A stretch of 64,000 nucleotides of DNA. Source: JASHUC01 sp035523875. Lineage in GTDB: Bacteria > Pseudomonadota > Gammaproteobacteria > Steroidobacterales > Steroidobacteraceae. The stretch is taken from the NCBI GenBank assembly GCA_035523875.1, contig DATKPY010000002.1, forward strand, positions 1 to 64,000. Reading direction: 5' to 3'. The position numbers were made by a program, and so were the translations under genes. Below the pieces are notes generated by a model that was not told where the DNA came from, did no database searches, and worked only from the letters and a program-made list of their open reading frames with translations. Shown here piece by piece: positions 41,362 to 50,620 of the stretch. Each line of letters begins with the position of its first letter. The first letter of the stretch is position 1.

Positions 41362-41369
41362 TTGACCGC

Positions 41370-42566
41370 ATGAGCCGCGCACGCCGCCAACGCTACATCG
41401 ATCCGTTCCATCCGCAGGAGATCGAGCGTCTCGTGCGCGAGTATGGATCACCGCTCCTCATCGTCGATTGCGAGCGCGTGCGCACGCAGCTCGCGAAACT
41501 GCGCCGGGCGCTGCCGCGCGTCGATCTGCACTACGCCCTCAAGCCCCTGCCGCACCCGGCGGTGGTGCAGACGATCATCGATGAGGACGGCTACCTCGAC
41601 CTCGCGACGACGGGCGAGGTGCAGATCGCGCAGCGCCTCGGGGTCGACCCTTCGAGGTGCATCCACACGCATCCCATCAAGCGCGACGCCGACATCCGCA
41701 ACGCGCTGCATTTCGGCATCCGCACCTTCGTCGCCGACAATCCGGATGAGGTGCGCAAGTTCGAGCGGCTTCGCGGGGCGGCCGAGCTCCTGCTGCGCGT
41801 GTCGTTTCGCAGCCCCGGCGCGGTCTGCGATCTGTCGCGCAAGTTCGGCTGCGACCCGGAGGATGTGCTCGCGCTCGCACGGCTCGCCGCGGAGCTCGGC
41901 ATCGATGTGCGCGGACTCTCGTTCCACGTGGGCTCTCAGGCCGCCGACTCCGGCAAGCACGTCGAGGCGATCGAGGCATGCGCGAAGCTCATGGCGGGCG
42001 CCAGGCGCGAGAGGCTCGGCACGCTCGATACCCTCGACATCGGCGGCGGATTCCCGATCGAGTACGTGCAGCCGGTCGCCGATATCGCGAATTTCTGCGC
42101 GCCGATCCGCGCCGCGCTCGCGAAACTCCCACGCCGCGTGCGCATCATCGCCGAGCCGGGGCGCTACATCGTCGGCCCCGCTGCGATCGGGGTCGCCTCG
42201 GTGATGGGGCGTGCCCGCCGCGAGGGCCACTGGTGGTACTACCTCGACGACGGCCTGTACGGCTCCTACAGCGGACAGCTGTACGATCACGCGCGCTACC
42301 CCGTCGAGCCGCTGCGCGATGGTGGGGAGCGACTGCCCGCGGTGCTCGCGGGACCGACGTGCGACAGCATCGACGTGATAGCGGAGAATCTGCTGCTGCC
42401 GAAGCTCGAGCCGGGCGACCTCATCGTTGGACGTGCCATGGGCGCGTACACCTGGGCGAGCGCATCCGAGTTCAACTTCTTCCCCAAGGCGACGGTGGTG
42501 TCGGTCAACACGAAACCGGGCGACGCGGGCAGCGTCGCCGCGGTGCCACTTCCGAGGCTCGAATGA
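41370..42566 (+). CDS. PLP-dependent (fold III) ornithine/diamino-acid decarboxylase
   Basis: A 398-residue enzyme of the alanine-racemase-fold decarboxylases. ALKPLPHP near residue 57 holds the PLP lysine (ALK); SFHVGSQ, LDIGGGFP, AEPGRYIV and GPTCDSIDVIAENLLLP are the ODC-type motifs, the last carrying the catalytic cysteine of dimeric ornithine decarboxylases. It therefore most resembles eukaryote-like ODC used in putrescine synthesis, though lysine/ornithine dual enzymes look similar. Its stop overlaps the HIT gene start (ATGA). Start preceded by TATAGT with no Shine-Dalgarno. Confidence 0.85.
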   Translation: MSRARRQRYIDPFHPQEIERLVREYGSPLLIVDCERVRTQLAKLRRALPRVDLHYALKPLPHPAVVQTIIDEDGYLDLATTGEVQIAQRLGVDPSRCIHTHPIKRDADIRNALHFGIRTFVADNPDEVRKFERLRGAAELLLRVSFRSPGAVCDLSRKFGCDPEDVLALARLAAELGIDVRGLSFHVGSQAADSGKHVEAIEACAKLMAGARRERLGTLDTLDIGGGFPIEYVQPVADIANFCAPIRAALAKLPRRVRIIAEPGRYIVGPAAIGVASVMGRARREGHWWYYLDDGLYGSYSGQLYDHARYPVEPLRDGGERLPAVLAGPTCDSIDVIAENLLLPKLEPGDLIVGRAMGAYTWASASEFNFFPKATVVSVNTKPGDAGSVAAVPLPRLE

Positions 42567-43063
42567 CGAACGAGAAGCAGGAGCCGCAGAGCGAGATCCA
42601 CCGGCACGTCGCGGCGGCGCGCGAGGGGCGCGAGCCGCGGGTGGCGGCGCGATTGTTCTCGGGCTGGGTGCTCTTCGGGGAGCGGCAGTTCGTGCGCGGC
42701 TACGTGCTGCTGCTGCCCGAGCCGGTCGTGCCCTCGCTCAATGCCCTCGCGGCGAAGGAGCGCGCGCAGTTCCTGATCGACATGGCGCGGCTCGGCGATG
42801 CCCTGCTCAAGGTGACGGGAGCGGTGCGCATCAACTACGCGATTCTCGGCAACGTCGAGCCGGTGCTGCACGCACACGTCATTCCGCGCTACGCCGATGA
42901 GCCGGAGGCGTTGCGCACCGCGCACCCCTGGGCGTACGACTGGACGGCCGCTCCGGCGTTCGATCGCAAGGCGCACGGAGCGCTCGCGGAGAGCCTCCGC
43001 GCCGAACTCACCCGGATGGGTGTGACCAAGCCGATGCGCTTCGATCCCGGCGCCAACTCCTGA
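42563..43063 (+). CDS. HIT-superfamily protein
   Basis: A 166-residue histidine-triad protein. VEPVLHAHVIPRYADEP carries the HxH part of the HxHxH nucleotide-hydrolase/transferase motif, and an upstream INYAILGN is also typical. The usual first histidine of the triad is replaced by Leu, so activity is uncertain. It overlaps the ODC-like gene by ATGA and precedes the ABC ATPase by two bases, so it belongs to the same operon. Confidence 0.75.
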   Translation: MTNEKQEPQSEIHRHVAAAREGREPRVAARLFSGWVLFGERQFVRGYVLLLPEPVVPSLNALAAKERAQFLIDMARLGDALLKVTGAVRINYAILGNVEPVLHAHVIPRYADEPEALRTAHPWAYDWTAAPAFDRKAHGALAESLRAELTRMGVTKPMRFDPGANS

Positions 43064-43064
43064 C

Positions 43065-43754
43065 GTGCTGGTTCTGCGCGGCGTGACTCGGAGCTTCCGC
43101 GAGGGCCGCACGGTGCATCGCGTGCTCGACGGAGTCGATCTCGAGATCGGCCCACGCAGCTCGGTCGCCGTGATCGGGCGCAGCGGCTCCGGCAAATCGA
43201 CGCTCCTCAATCTTCTGAGCGGAATCGACCGGGCCGATTCGGGCACGATCGAGCTCGACGGGCGCGACGTGGGAGCGCTGCGCGAGCCGCAGAGAACGCT
43301 GTTCCGCCGCCGGTGCGTGGGATTCGTCTATCAGTTCTTCAATCTCATTGCGACGCTTGACGTCGAGGAGAACGTCCGCCTGCCCCTCGAGTTGAACGGC
43401 GTGCGCGCTGCCGAGGCGCGGCGGCGCAGCGCCGCGATGCTGGCGCGGGTCGGCCTCGCCGACCGCGCACGCAGCTCCGTGGACGCCCTCTCCGGCGGCG
43501 AGCAGCAGCGCATCGCCATCGCCCGCGCGCTGGTGCACGAGCCGCGGCTCGTGCTCGCGGATGAGCCGACCGGCAACCTCGATGAGGCGACCGCGGCCCA
43601 AATCGCGCCGCTCCTCAGGGATCTCACGACCTCGGGTCGCGCGATGCTCGTGATGGTCACGCACGACAGTGCGCTCGCGGGCGCGGCCGATCGGGTGCTC
43701 GAGCTTCGCGAGGGGCGGCTCGCGCCGGCCGCACGGCCAAGATCAGATCCGTGA
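43065..43754 (+). CDS. ABC transporter ATP-binding protein (LolD/AttE-like)
   Basis: A 229-residue ATPase with Walker A GRSGSGKST near 38-46, Q-loop YQFFNLI, signature LSGGEQQRIAIARAL and Walker B LVLADEPTGNLD. The Q-loop and signature fit the MacB/LolD/YbbA class of mechanotransmission or lipoprotein-type transporters. The GTG start lies two bases after the HIT stop. Pairs with the large permease downstream (GTGA overlap). Confidence 0.94.
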   Translation: MLVLRGVTRSFREGRTVHRVLDGVDLEIGPRSSVAVIGRSGSGKSTLLNLLSGIDRADSGTIELDGRDVGALREPQRTLFRRRCVGFVYQFFNLIATLDVEENVRLPLELNGVRAAEARRRSAAMLARVGLADRARSSVDALSGGEQQRIAIARALVHEPRLVLADEPTGNLDEATAAQIAPLLRDLTTSGRAMLVMVTHDSALAGAADRVLELREGRLAPAARPRSDP

Positions 43755-46312
43755 GAGGCACGCTCCGGGCGGCGGCCCTCAGGCATCTGCTCAAGCACCC
43801 CGGGCAGCTCGCACTCGCGCTCGTCGGCCTCGCCCTCGGGGTCGCGACGATCACTGCCGTCGATCTCGCGACGGCGAGCTCGGGCCGTGCGCTCGAGCTT
43901 TCGCTCGCGACGGTGGATGGACCCGCAACCGACGAGCTCACCTCGGGGCCCGCGGGGATCGACGAGAGACTCTACGTGCGGCTCGCGAGCGCGCATCCTG
44001 AGCTTGCATTCGCCCCCATCGTCGAGGGTTACGTGAGCGTGGGCGATGCCGCGCTCGAGCTCGTCGGCATCGATCCGCTCGCCGAGGCGACCTTCGCAGG
44101 CGAGTCCGACGGTGCCGCACCGATTGCCGCGAGCGCGCTCGCTACGAGCGCGGTGCGCGGATTCGGCGGGCTCGAGCGCTGGCTCACCGAGCCCGGCGCG
44201 GTGATCGTCGGCGCATCGAGCGCGCGCGCGCTCGGACTTACGGCCGGGCTCCCTTTCGAGATCGATGTGAGCGGTCATCTGGAGCGGGCGGTTCCAATCG
44301 CGGCGCCGGACGAGGGCGGGGAGGGCGGCGCATCGCTGCTGCTCACCGATATCGCCCAGGCGCAGGTGTGGCTCGGGCTCCGCGGTCGGCTCACGCGGAT
44401 CGAGCTGCGCGTGCCGGCGGGGCCCGTGGCGCAGGCGGCGTTCGCGCAGCTCGGCCGCGAGCTGCCCGCCGGGGTCGAGCTCGAGCCCGCCGGGCGCACG
44501 GCCGCAGCGAGCCTCGACATGACGCGCGCGTTCCGTGCGAATCTGCGGGCGATGAGTCTGCTCGCGCTCCTCGTCGGCGTGCTGCTCATCTACAGTGCGG
44601 TGAGCTTCGCCGTACTCCAGCGCCGCAGGACGTTTGCGACGCTGCGCGCCCTCGGAGCCACCCGGGGCGAGATCCTCGGGCTCGTGCTTGCCGAGGCCGC
44701 GGTGCTCGGCGCGCTCGGGGCCGGCGCCGGGCTCGGCGCCGGGCTCGCGCTCGCGCACGGGCTCCTCGCGCTCGTCTCGCGCACGGTCAACGATCTGTAC
44801 TTCGTGGTCGCGGTGACCTCCGTTTCGCTCACCCCGCGCGCCGTGATCGAGGCGTTGGCGGCCGGCATGCTGACGGCGCTCGCCGCCGCCGCGCTGCCGG
44901 CGCTCGAGGCCGCGAGCGTGACGCCGCTCCTCGGCTTGAAGCGCTCCTCGATCGAAGCACGCGCGCACGCACTCTCGCGGAGGCTCCTCGCGATGAGCCT
45001 CGTGCTCGCCCTCGCCGCGGCCGCGGTCGTCGCCGGCTCCACCCGCAGCCTCGCCGCGGGGTTCGTCGCGCTGTTTCTCCTGCTCCTCAGCGTCGCGGCA
45101 CTCACCCCCGCGCTGCTCGCCGGAGCGGCGCGCGCCGCGGCGCGCCTCGCCGGGCACGTGAGCCCGGTCGCTCGGCTCGCCTTCGCCGAGATCGCCGCCT
45201 CGTTGAGCCGCACCGGCGTCGCCGTGGCCTCCCTCGGGCTCGCGGTCGCGGCGATGATCGGCGTGTCGATCATGGTGGGGAGCTTTCGCGTGTCGCTCCA
45301 CGACTGGCTCAAGCAGACTCTCCGCGCGGATGTCTACGTCTCGGCCCCCGGACCGGGCTTCGCTCGCCCCGAGCGCCGGCTCGAACCGAGCCTCGTCGCG
45401 GCGCTCGCGGCCGTCCGCGGCGTATCGCATTTCAGCGCGAGCCGGCGCGTCACCGTCGATTCTCCGCGCGGCCCGATCAGCGTCGATGCGCTCACGCTCG
45501 CGCCGGAAAGTTACGCCGGGATCGACCTGCGCGCACGCCTGCGCACGCCGGTGTGGCCGGCATTCAAGGCGGGCGCCGTGCTCGCGGCGGAGCCGCTCGC
45601 GTGGCGGCTGCGGCTGCACCCTGGGGAGCGGCTCACGCTCCTCACTGCGGCCGGGCCGCGATCATTCCTCATCGCCGGGATCTATCGCGAGTACGGCACC
45701 GACCGCGACGCCGTGCTCATGGACGGGGCGATCTACCGGCGCTGGTGGGCGGACGATGGGCTCACCGCGCTCGGTCTGTATCTCTCGCCCGGCGCCACGC
45801 CGCGGGCGGTGATTCCCGCGCTCTATCGCGCGGCGGCCGGCCGCCAGGCGTTGCTCATCGACTCGAACGCCGATGTGCGGGCGCTCTCGATGAGCATCTT
45901 CGACCGCACCTTCCTCATCACGCGAGTCCTCAATTGGCTCGCGGCGGGCGTTGCAGCCATCGGACTTCTGAGCAGCCTCCTCGCCTGGCAGCTCGAGCGA
46001 TCCCGCGAGCTCGGCGTGCTGCGCGCGCTCGGGCTCACGCCGCATGCGGCCGGCGCGCTCATCGAGGCGCAAACACTGTTCATGGGGCTCGTCGCGTTCC
46101 TCGCCGCGGTCCCCGCGGGGCTTCTCACGGCGCTCCTGCTCGTCGAGGTCGTCAACCGGCGCGCCTTCGGCTGGCGGATCGAGTTCCACTTCTCCACCGT
46201 GCAGCTCGCGGCTGCCTTCGCGCTCGCGGTCACCGCGGCGCTCATCGCCGGCCTCTATCCCGCGTGGCGCAGCGCGCACGCGCCCGTGGCGACCGAGATG
46301 CGGGAGGAATAG
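43751..46312 (+). CDS. FtsX-family ABC permease
   Basis: An 853-residue protein with two FtsX-type membrane modules: one TM near the N-terminus, three around 260-390, a linker TM group near 415-475 and three more at the C-terminus, separated by large periplasmic domains. Such fused permeases occur in YbbP-type transporters and correspond to the AttF-AttG pair of the Agrobacterium attEFGH operon. With the upstream ATPase it should form a complete transporter for a lipid, lipoprotein or small effector. Confidence 0.9.
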   Translation: MRGTLRAAALRHLLKHPGQLALALVGLALGVATITAVDLATASSGRALELSLATVDGPATDELTSGPAGIDERLYVRLASAHPELAFAPIVEGYVSVGDAALELVGIDPLAEATFAGESDGAAPIAASALATSAVRGFGGLERWLTEPGAVIVGASSARALGLTAGLPFEIDVSGHLERAVPIAAPDEGGEGGASLLLTDIAQAQVWLGLRGRLTRIELRVPAGPVAQAAFAQLGRELPAGVELEPAGRTAAASLDMTRAFRANLRAMSLLALLVGVLLIYSAVSFAVLQRRRTFATLRALGATRGEILGLVLAEAAVLGALGAGAGLGAGLALAHGLLALVSRTVNDLYFVVAVTSVSLTPRAVIEALAAGMLTALAAAALPALEAASVTPLLGLKRSSIEARAHALSRRLLAMSLVLALAAAAVVAGSTRSLAAGFVALFLLLLSVAALTPALLAGAARAAARLAGHVSPVARLAFAEIAASLSRTGVAVASLGLAVAAMIGVSIMVGSFRVSLHDWLKQTLRADVYVSAPGPGFARPERRLEPSLVAALAAVRGVSHFSASRRVTVDSPRGPISVDALTLAPESYAGIDLRARLRTPVWPAFKAGAVLAAEPLAWRLRLHPGERLTLLTAAGPRSFLIAGIYREYGTDRDAVLMDGAIYRRWWADDGLTALGLYLSPGATPRAVIPALYRAAAGRQALLIDSNADVRALSMSIFDRTFLITRVLNWLAAGVAAIGLLSSLLAWQLERSRELGVLRALGLTPHAAGALIEAQTLFMGLVAFLAAVPAGLLTALLLVEVVNRRAFGWRIEFHFSTVQLAAAFALAVTAALIAGLYPAWRSAHAPVATEMREE

Positions 46313-46316
46313 GGGC

Positions 46317-47501
46317 GTGTCGCCCACTCGAGGGTGCTTGCGCCTGGGGCGCACGATCGGCTCGCCGGTGCTCGCGTGCACGCTGGCGCTCGGCATCGCG
46401 CTCGCCGTCGCAGCCGATCGGACGGGGCTCGATGTGCTGCGGCCGGGCGGCTCCGATCGCGGGTTCGCGCGCGCCATCGAGCCGCGGGCGTTCGCGTTTC
46501 CGGCGGACGATGGCCCGCATCCCCACTACCGCAACGAGTGGTGGTACGTGACCGGCCACCTGCAGACGCCGCGCGGCGCGCGCTTCGGCTTCGAGCTCAC
46601 GTTCTTTCGCATCGGGATCGTGCCCCCCGCGCCGGTGAGCGCGCCGGATGCCGCATCGAGCGGCGCGGCCAACCGGTCGGCCTGGCGGACGCGTCAGATC
46701 TACGCGGCCCACTTTGCGATCACGGACCTGGAGCGCGGCCGCTTCCACTCTGCGCAGCGCTTCGCGCGCGACGCACTGGGACTCGCCGGCGCGCACGGTC
46801 CGCCGGTGCGCGTGTGGCTCGAGGGCTGGTCGCTCGCGGAGCCCACGCCGGGCGACTGGCAGCTTCACGCGGCGGACGCGGTATACGGACTGTCCCTTGC
46901 GCTGCACGCGCTCTCACCGCCCGTGCTCAACGGCGATCGCGGCCTCAGCGTCAAGTCGGATGTGCCGGGCGCTGCAAGCTACTACTACTCCGTGCCGCGA
47001 CTCGCGGCGCGCGGTGAGCTCGTGCGCGGTGGGCAGAGGCTGCCGGTCTCGGGACTTGCATGGCTCGACCGGGAGTGGGGGACTTCCGCGCTTGCTCCGC
47101 AGCAGCGCGGCTGGGACTGGTTCGGGCTCCAGCTCGACGACGGCAGCGCCCTCATGTTCTACGCACTGCGCGATGCGCACGACGCGCGTGATGCGCACAG
47201 TGCGGGCACGTGGGTAGACTCCAGCGGGCGCACGCGCCCGCTCGCGAGCTCACAGGTGCAAATCGAGGTCGAGCGGCACTGGGTGAGTCCCGAGGGTGCG
47301 CGTTACCCGAGCCGGTGGCGGATCCGCGTGCCGGCGGTCGGCCTCGATGTCGCGGTCATTCCGGTGCTCGCCGATCAGGAGCTCGAGACGACGCCCCGTT
47401 ACTGGGAAGGCGAGGTGATCGTGGCCGGCGCGAGCGGCGGCCGCACCCTCGCTGGACGTGGATACGTCGAGCTCGTCGGATACCCGGGGCGGCGACGCTG
47501 A
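46317..47501 (+). CDS. CrtC/AttH lipocalin-like hydratase-family protein
   Basis: A 394-residue protein of the carotenoid 1,2-hydratase (CrtC)/AttH family. An N-terminal hydrophobic segment suggests export. HYRNEWWYVTGHLQTPRG matches the family's WWYxTGHL motif, and WLDREWGTSAL the second conserved block. No carotenoid genes are present, so an AttH-like role beside the transporter is more likely than pigment synthesis. The GTG start has GGGAGG upstream and follows the permease stop by four bases. Confidence 0.85.
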   Translation: MSPTRGCLRLGRTIGSPVLACTLALGIALAVAADRTGLDVLRPGGSDRGFARAIEPRAFAFPADDGPHPHYRNEWWYVTGHLQTPRGARFGFELTFFRIGIVPPAPVSAPDAASSGAANRSAWRTRQIYAAHFAITDLERGRFHSAQRFARDALGLAGAHGPPVRVWLEGWSLAEPTPGDWQLHAADAVYGLSLALHALSPPVLNGDRGLSVKSDVPGAASYYYSVPRLAARGELVRGGQRLPVSGLAWLDREWGTSALAPQQRGWDWFGLQLDDGSALMFYALRDAHDARDAHSAGTWVDSSGRTRPLASSQVQIEVERHWVSPEGARYPSRWRIRVPAVGLDVAVIPVLADQELETTPRYWEGEVIVAGASGGRTLAGRGYVELVGYPGRRR

Positions 47502-47514
47502 GCGGCAGCGCGCT

Positions 47515-49716
47515 TCAGTGGCGCGCGCGTTGCGGCGCGAGCGCAGCAGCGGGAGCAGCGGGAGCAGCGGGGCGCGCCATCAGCTGCCGCGCGAGAAACT
47601 CCACCGTCGCCTGATCGACGCGCTCCCAGGTCGCGTGCCGCAGGAATTCGTGAATCTCGTTCGGGATCACGAGCTCCTCGAACGGCACGTGCCGCAGTTC
47701 GAGCCGGCGCGCGAGATCCACGGTCTGCGCGAACGGCACATTGCGATCGTCGTCGCCCTGGATGAGCAGCACCGGCGAGCGCCAGCGCCCGACATAGGCA
47801 TCGGGCGATGCGCTCCAGGCGACCTTCACCGCCTCGTCGTGGTCGCCCCGCTCGTAACGCGTCTCCGTCTTCCACCCGACCCAGGCGTCGAGCAGCCGCG
47901 ACCAGTCGTGCACGCCGTGCATATCGACCCCGGCCTTGAATACATCCGAGTTGCGCGCGAGCGCGAGGGCCGTCAGGTACCCTCCGTAGGAGCCCCCCCA
48001 GATCCCGATACGGGTGCGATCGACTTCGGGGAGCGTCTGCAGGAGGCGGGCGCCCGCAAGCACATCCTGGTACTCGGACGCCCCGGCCGGTCCCGCACCG
48101 GCCGGCTGATGGAATTTGCGTCCGTAGCCGATACCGAGCCGATAGTTCACCGACAGCACCACGAAGCCGTGCGTGGCGAGATACTGGTTCACCGCGTAGG
48201 CGTTGCTGTAGTAGGCCATGTAGTGCCAGCCGAGCAGCATTTGCCGCGGCGGACCGCCGTGCACGAAGACGACGCCCGGCATCGCCCGCGCTGCGCCGGT
48301 AAACGCTGCCCCTGCACGCTCGAAGAGCTGACCATGAACGAGCATTCCGTCGGCTGCGCGGAACGTGACGGGTCGCGGCGTGACGAGCGCGGCGAGCGGA
48401 AAGTCCGCGCGCAGCGGCGCGACCGCGATCGCTGCGCGCCGTGTGCCGTCGGTCGCGACGATTCCGACGGAGGGAGGCTCGCGTGCTCCGGCGGTCACGA
48501 ACGCAACCCGGTCGCGGGAGGCGGCGACCGGCGTCCACTCGAGCGAGCTGCCCGAGGTGAGCTCGCGCGCATCGGCCCGATCGACCGAGACCCGCAGCAG
48601 GTGACGGCGGTCGCCGTCGCCGGGCGAGCCGCCGGTGTTGGCGTCGAAGATGAGAAATGCGCGGTCGCGGCTCAGCGCCACGTGCTCGACCATGAATGCG
48701 CCCGGCGTGAGCAGCGTCGCTCGGCCGCCGCTCGCCGGCAGCGAGTACAGGTGCGGCCAGTCGTCGAGGTAGGCCAAGAACACGAGCCGGTCGCCGCGCG
48801 CCCAATCGAGCTGCGCGCCACCTTCGTCGTCCGGGAACGATCCGGCGAGCGTATCCGGACTCTGCCATACCCGGTGTCCGGTGCCGTCGACCGGGCTTGC
48901 GACCCAGATCGACCAGGGGTGTGGAATCTGCGTGAGGATCGGCTCGGGCGGTCCGCCCGCCCCGGGCAGACGCACGAATGCGATCCGCTCGCCGTCCGGG
49001 GACCAGCGCGGCGAGTCGTCCCGGCCGGTCGACGGGGCGAGATAGACGAGCGGCCGTGCCCGCGAGACATAGACCCCGATGAACGCGTGGTCACCGCGGT
49101 CGGAGACGAATGCGAGCCGCGCGCCGTCCGGCGACCACGCGAGCTCGCTGTCCTTGCCCCGGTCGAAGAACAGCCGCTGCGGCTTGCCCGCCCCGGAGAG
49201 GGGGGCGGTCCACACGTGATCGTCCTTGACGTACGCGAGCTCGCCGCGCGCGGAGATCTGCGGCGCATCGCCCTCGGCGATCTTGCGCGGCGCGCCTCCT
49301 GCGAGCGCCGCACTCCAGATGGTCACGACCGGCTGGACGGGTGAGGATGTGGGATCCGGCGCGAGATTGCCCTCCGCCGGCCAGTTCGCATCGTGATCGC
49401 CGCCGCGCACGAAGAGCAAGCGAGCGCCATCGGGCGAGAACGTGAGCTGGGTGATCTCCTGGCCGTCATCCTCGGTGTAGTGCGTGACCTCACGCGGCAC
49501 GAACCGGGGCCCGCGCGCGACCCACACGTTGCGCACGCCCTCGACGTCGGAGACCCACGCGATGGCATCGGCCCGCTCGGCCGCGACGAGCCCGCTCACG
49601 AACGGGTAGGTGAGCACCTGCGCTACGCTGAAATTCGGGCTTGCAGAGGCGGCAGCTGCCCCCTGAGCCGTGAGCGACGCGAGGACCAGGAAGGCGAGCA
49701 ACGGGTGGGAACGCAT
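47515..49716 (-). CDS. S9 family prolyl oligopeptidase-like peptidase
   Basis: A 733-residue exported serine peptidase. A signal peptide (1-22) is followed by a WD40-like beta-propeller with TolB-type repeats (LTFSPDGARLLFVRGG, LAWSPDGARLAFVSD, PRWSPDGERIAFVRL) and a C-terminal alpha/beta-hydrolase with nucleophile GIWGGSYGGYL, acid QGDDDRNVPF and His in NEIHEFLRH. Resembles dipeptidyl-aminopeptidase/acylaminoacyl-peptidase. The start overlaps the stop of the ExbB-like gene (TAATG), so they are coupled. A Pro/Ala-rich tail follows the catalytic domain. Confidence 0.92.
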   Translation of the reverse strand: MRSHPLLAFLVLASLTAQGAAAASASPNFSVAQVLTYPFVSGLVAAERADAIAWVSDVEGVRNVWVARGPRFVPREVTHYTEDDGQEITQLTFSPDGARLLFVRGGDHDANWPAEGNLAPDPTSSPVQPVVTIWSAALAGGAPRKIAEGDAPQISARGELAYVKDDHVWTAPLSGAGKPQRLFFDRGKDSELAWSPDGARLAFVSDRGDHAFIGVYVSRARPLVYLAPSTGRDDSPRWSPDGERIAFVRLPGAGGPPEPILTQIPHPWSIWVASPVDGTGHRVWQSPDTLAGSFPDDEGGAQLDWARGDRLVFLAYLDDWPHLYSLPASGGRATLLTPGAFMVEHVALSRDRAFLIFDANTGGSPGDGDRRHLLRVSVDRADARELTSGSSLEWTPVAASRDRVAFVTAGAREPPSVGIVATDGTRRAAIAVAPLRADFPLAALVTPRPVTFRAADGMLVHGQLFERAGAAFTGAARAMPGVVFVHGGPPRQMLLGWHYMAYYSNAYAVNQYLATHGFVVLSVNYRLGIGYGRKFHQPAGAGPAGASEYQDVLAGARLLQTLPEVDRTRIGIWGGSYGGYLTALALARNSDVFKAGVDMHGVHDWSRLLDAWVGWKTETRYERGDHDEAVKVAWSASPDAYVGRWRSPVLLIQGDDDRNVPFAQTVDLARRLELRHVPFEELVIPNEIHEFLRHATWERVDQATVEFLARQLMARPAAPAAPAAALAPQRARH

Positions 49717-50543
49717 TACACGACTCGCATGTGCCGGATGAGGTGGCGATCGACGTAGCTGCGCGTGTCGAGCACCAGGCGGTCCTGCGCCTGCTGCAGC
49801 TGGTGCAGACAGAACATCACGACGATCGTGAGCACGAGTGCGGTGAGCGTGGCGTTGAACGTCACCCCGAGGCCGAGCGTGACGCCGCTGATGTCGCCGG
49901 TGACCGCGGTCTGCGCCTCCTGCAGCGCGCGGCCGATGCCGCGCACGGTGCCGACGAACCCGATCGCCGGTATCGCCCAGGCCGTGAAGCGGATCATCGA
50001 CAGCTGCGAGTCGAGCCGTGAGAGCTCGAACTCGCACTCATCGCGCACTGCCTCGGCCGCATCCTGCACGCTGCGCGTCGCGCCGAAGCGGTTGAGCGCG
50101 AGGGAGAGCGTGCGCGGCAGGAGCATCTCGCGCTCGACGGGCGCAAGCGCCTCGAGCGGCCGGCCCTGCGCGCGGGCGTCCTCGGGGAGCACCACATGGC
50201 CGTCGCTCACCTCGATGAAGCGCTTCTCGAGCAGGCGCCGGTTGCGGGCCACCGCACGGCCCTGATACGCGAGAAGAGAGAGCGACCAGAACGCGAGAAT
50301 GATCGCCGTCTCCTGCTCGTAGTCCTTGATGATGATCCAGAACGAGCGCAGGTCGCGCTCCACCTTCTGTCCCGACTGCGAGATCGACACCGGCGGCTCG
50401 GCGAGAATCGCGGCCGCGCGCGGCCGCACCAGGGTCGCATAGAAGCTCTGCACGATGACCACGATGGCGATGAGCGTGCCGAGGCTGAAGATGAGCTCCC
50501 GGCCGGTCATCTTGAGCGTGCCGGTGCTCTGCTCCGCGGTCAT
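49716..50543 (-). CDS. MotA/TolQ/ExbB-type proton channel protein
   Basis: A 275-residue membrane protein with three hydrophobic segments (about 17-40, 85-105 and 195-245, the last a pair). The final region (ARGIG-like GTVRGIGRALQEAQTAV, GLGVTFNATLTALVLT) is the MotA/TolQ/ExbB channel motif. ExbD/TolR-type partners are usually encoded next to it; none is seen here. It is coupled to the S9 peptidase gene by TAATG. The ATG at 50543 is preferred over the TTG three codons earlier. Confidence 0.82.
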   Translation of the reverse strand: MTAEQSTGTLKMTGRELIFSLGTLIAIVVIVQSFYATLVRPRAAAILAEPPVSISQSGQKVERDLRSFWIIIKDYEQETAIILAFWSLSLLAYQGRAVARNRRLLEKRFIEVSDGHVVLPEDARAQGRPLEALAPVEREMLLPRTLSLALNRFGATRSVQDAAEAVRDECEFELSRLDSQLSMIRFTAWAIPAIGFVGTVRGIGRALQEAQTAVTGDISGVTLGLGVTFNATLTALVLTIVVMFCLHQLQQAQDRLVLDTRSYVDRHLIRHMRVV

Positions 50544-50620
50544 CTCGTGCAAGGCTCGCTCTCCCCCTTGAATGGGCGCAGTTCAATTTAGTGTGCAGGC
50601 TGGGCGTGCGAGTTCCAAGC

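Noticed and set aside
46317..47501. Carotenoid biosynthesis by the CrtC-like gene
   Set aside because: No other crt gene is present, and the adjacent ABC genes fit an AttH-like role better.
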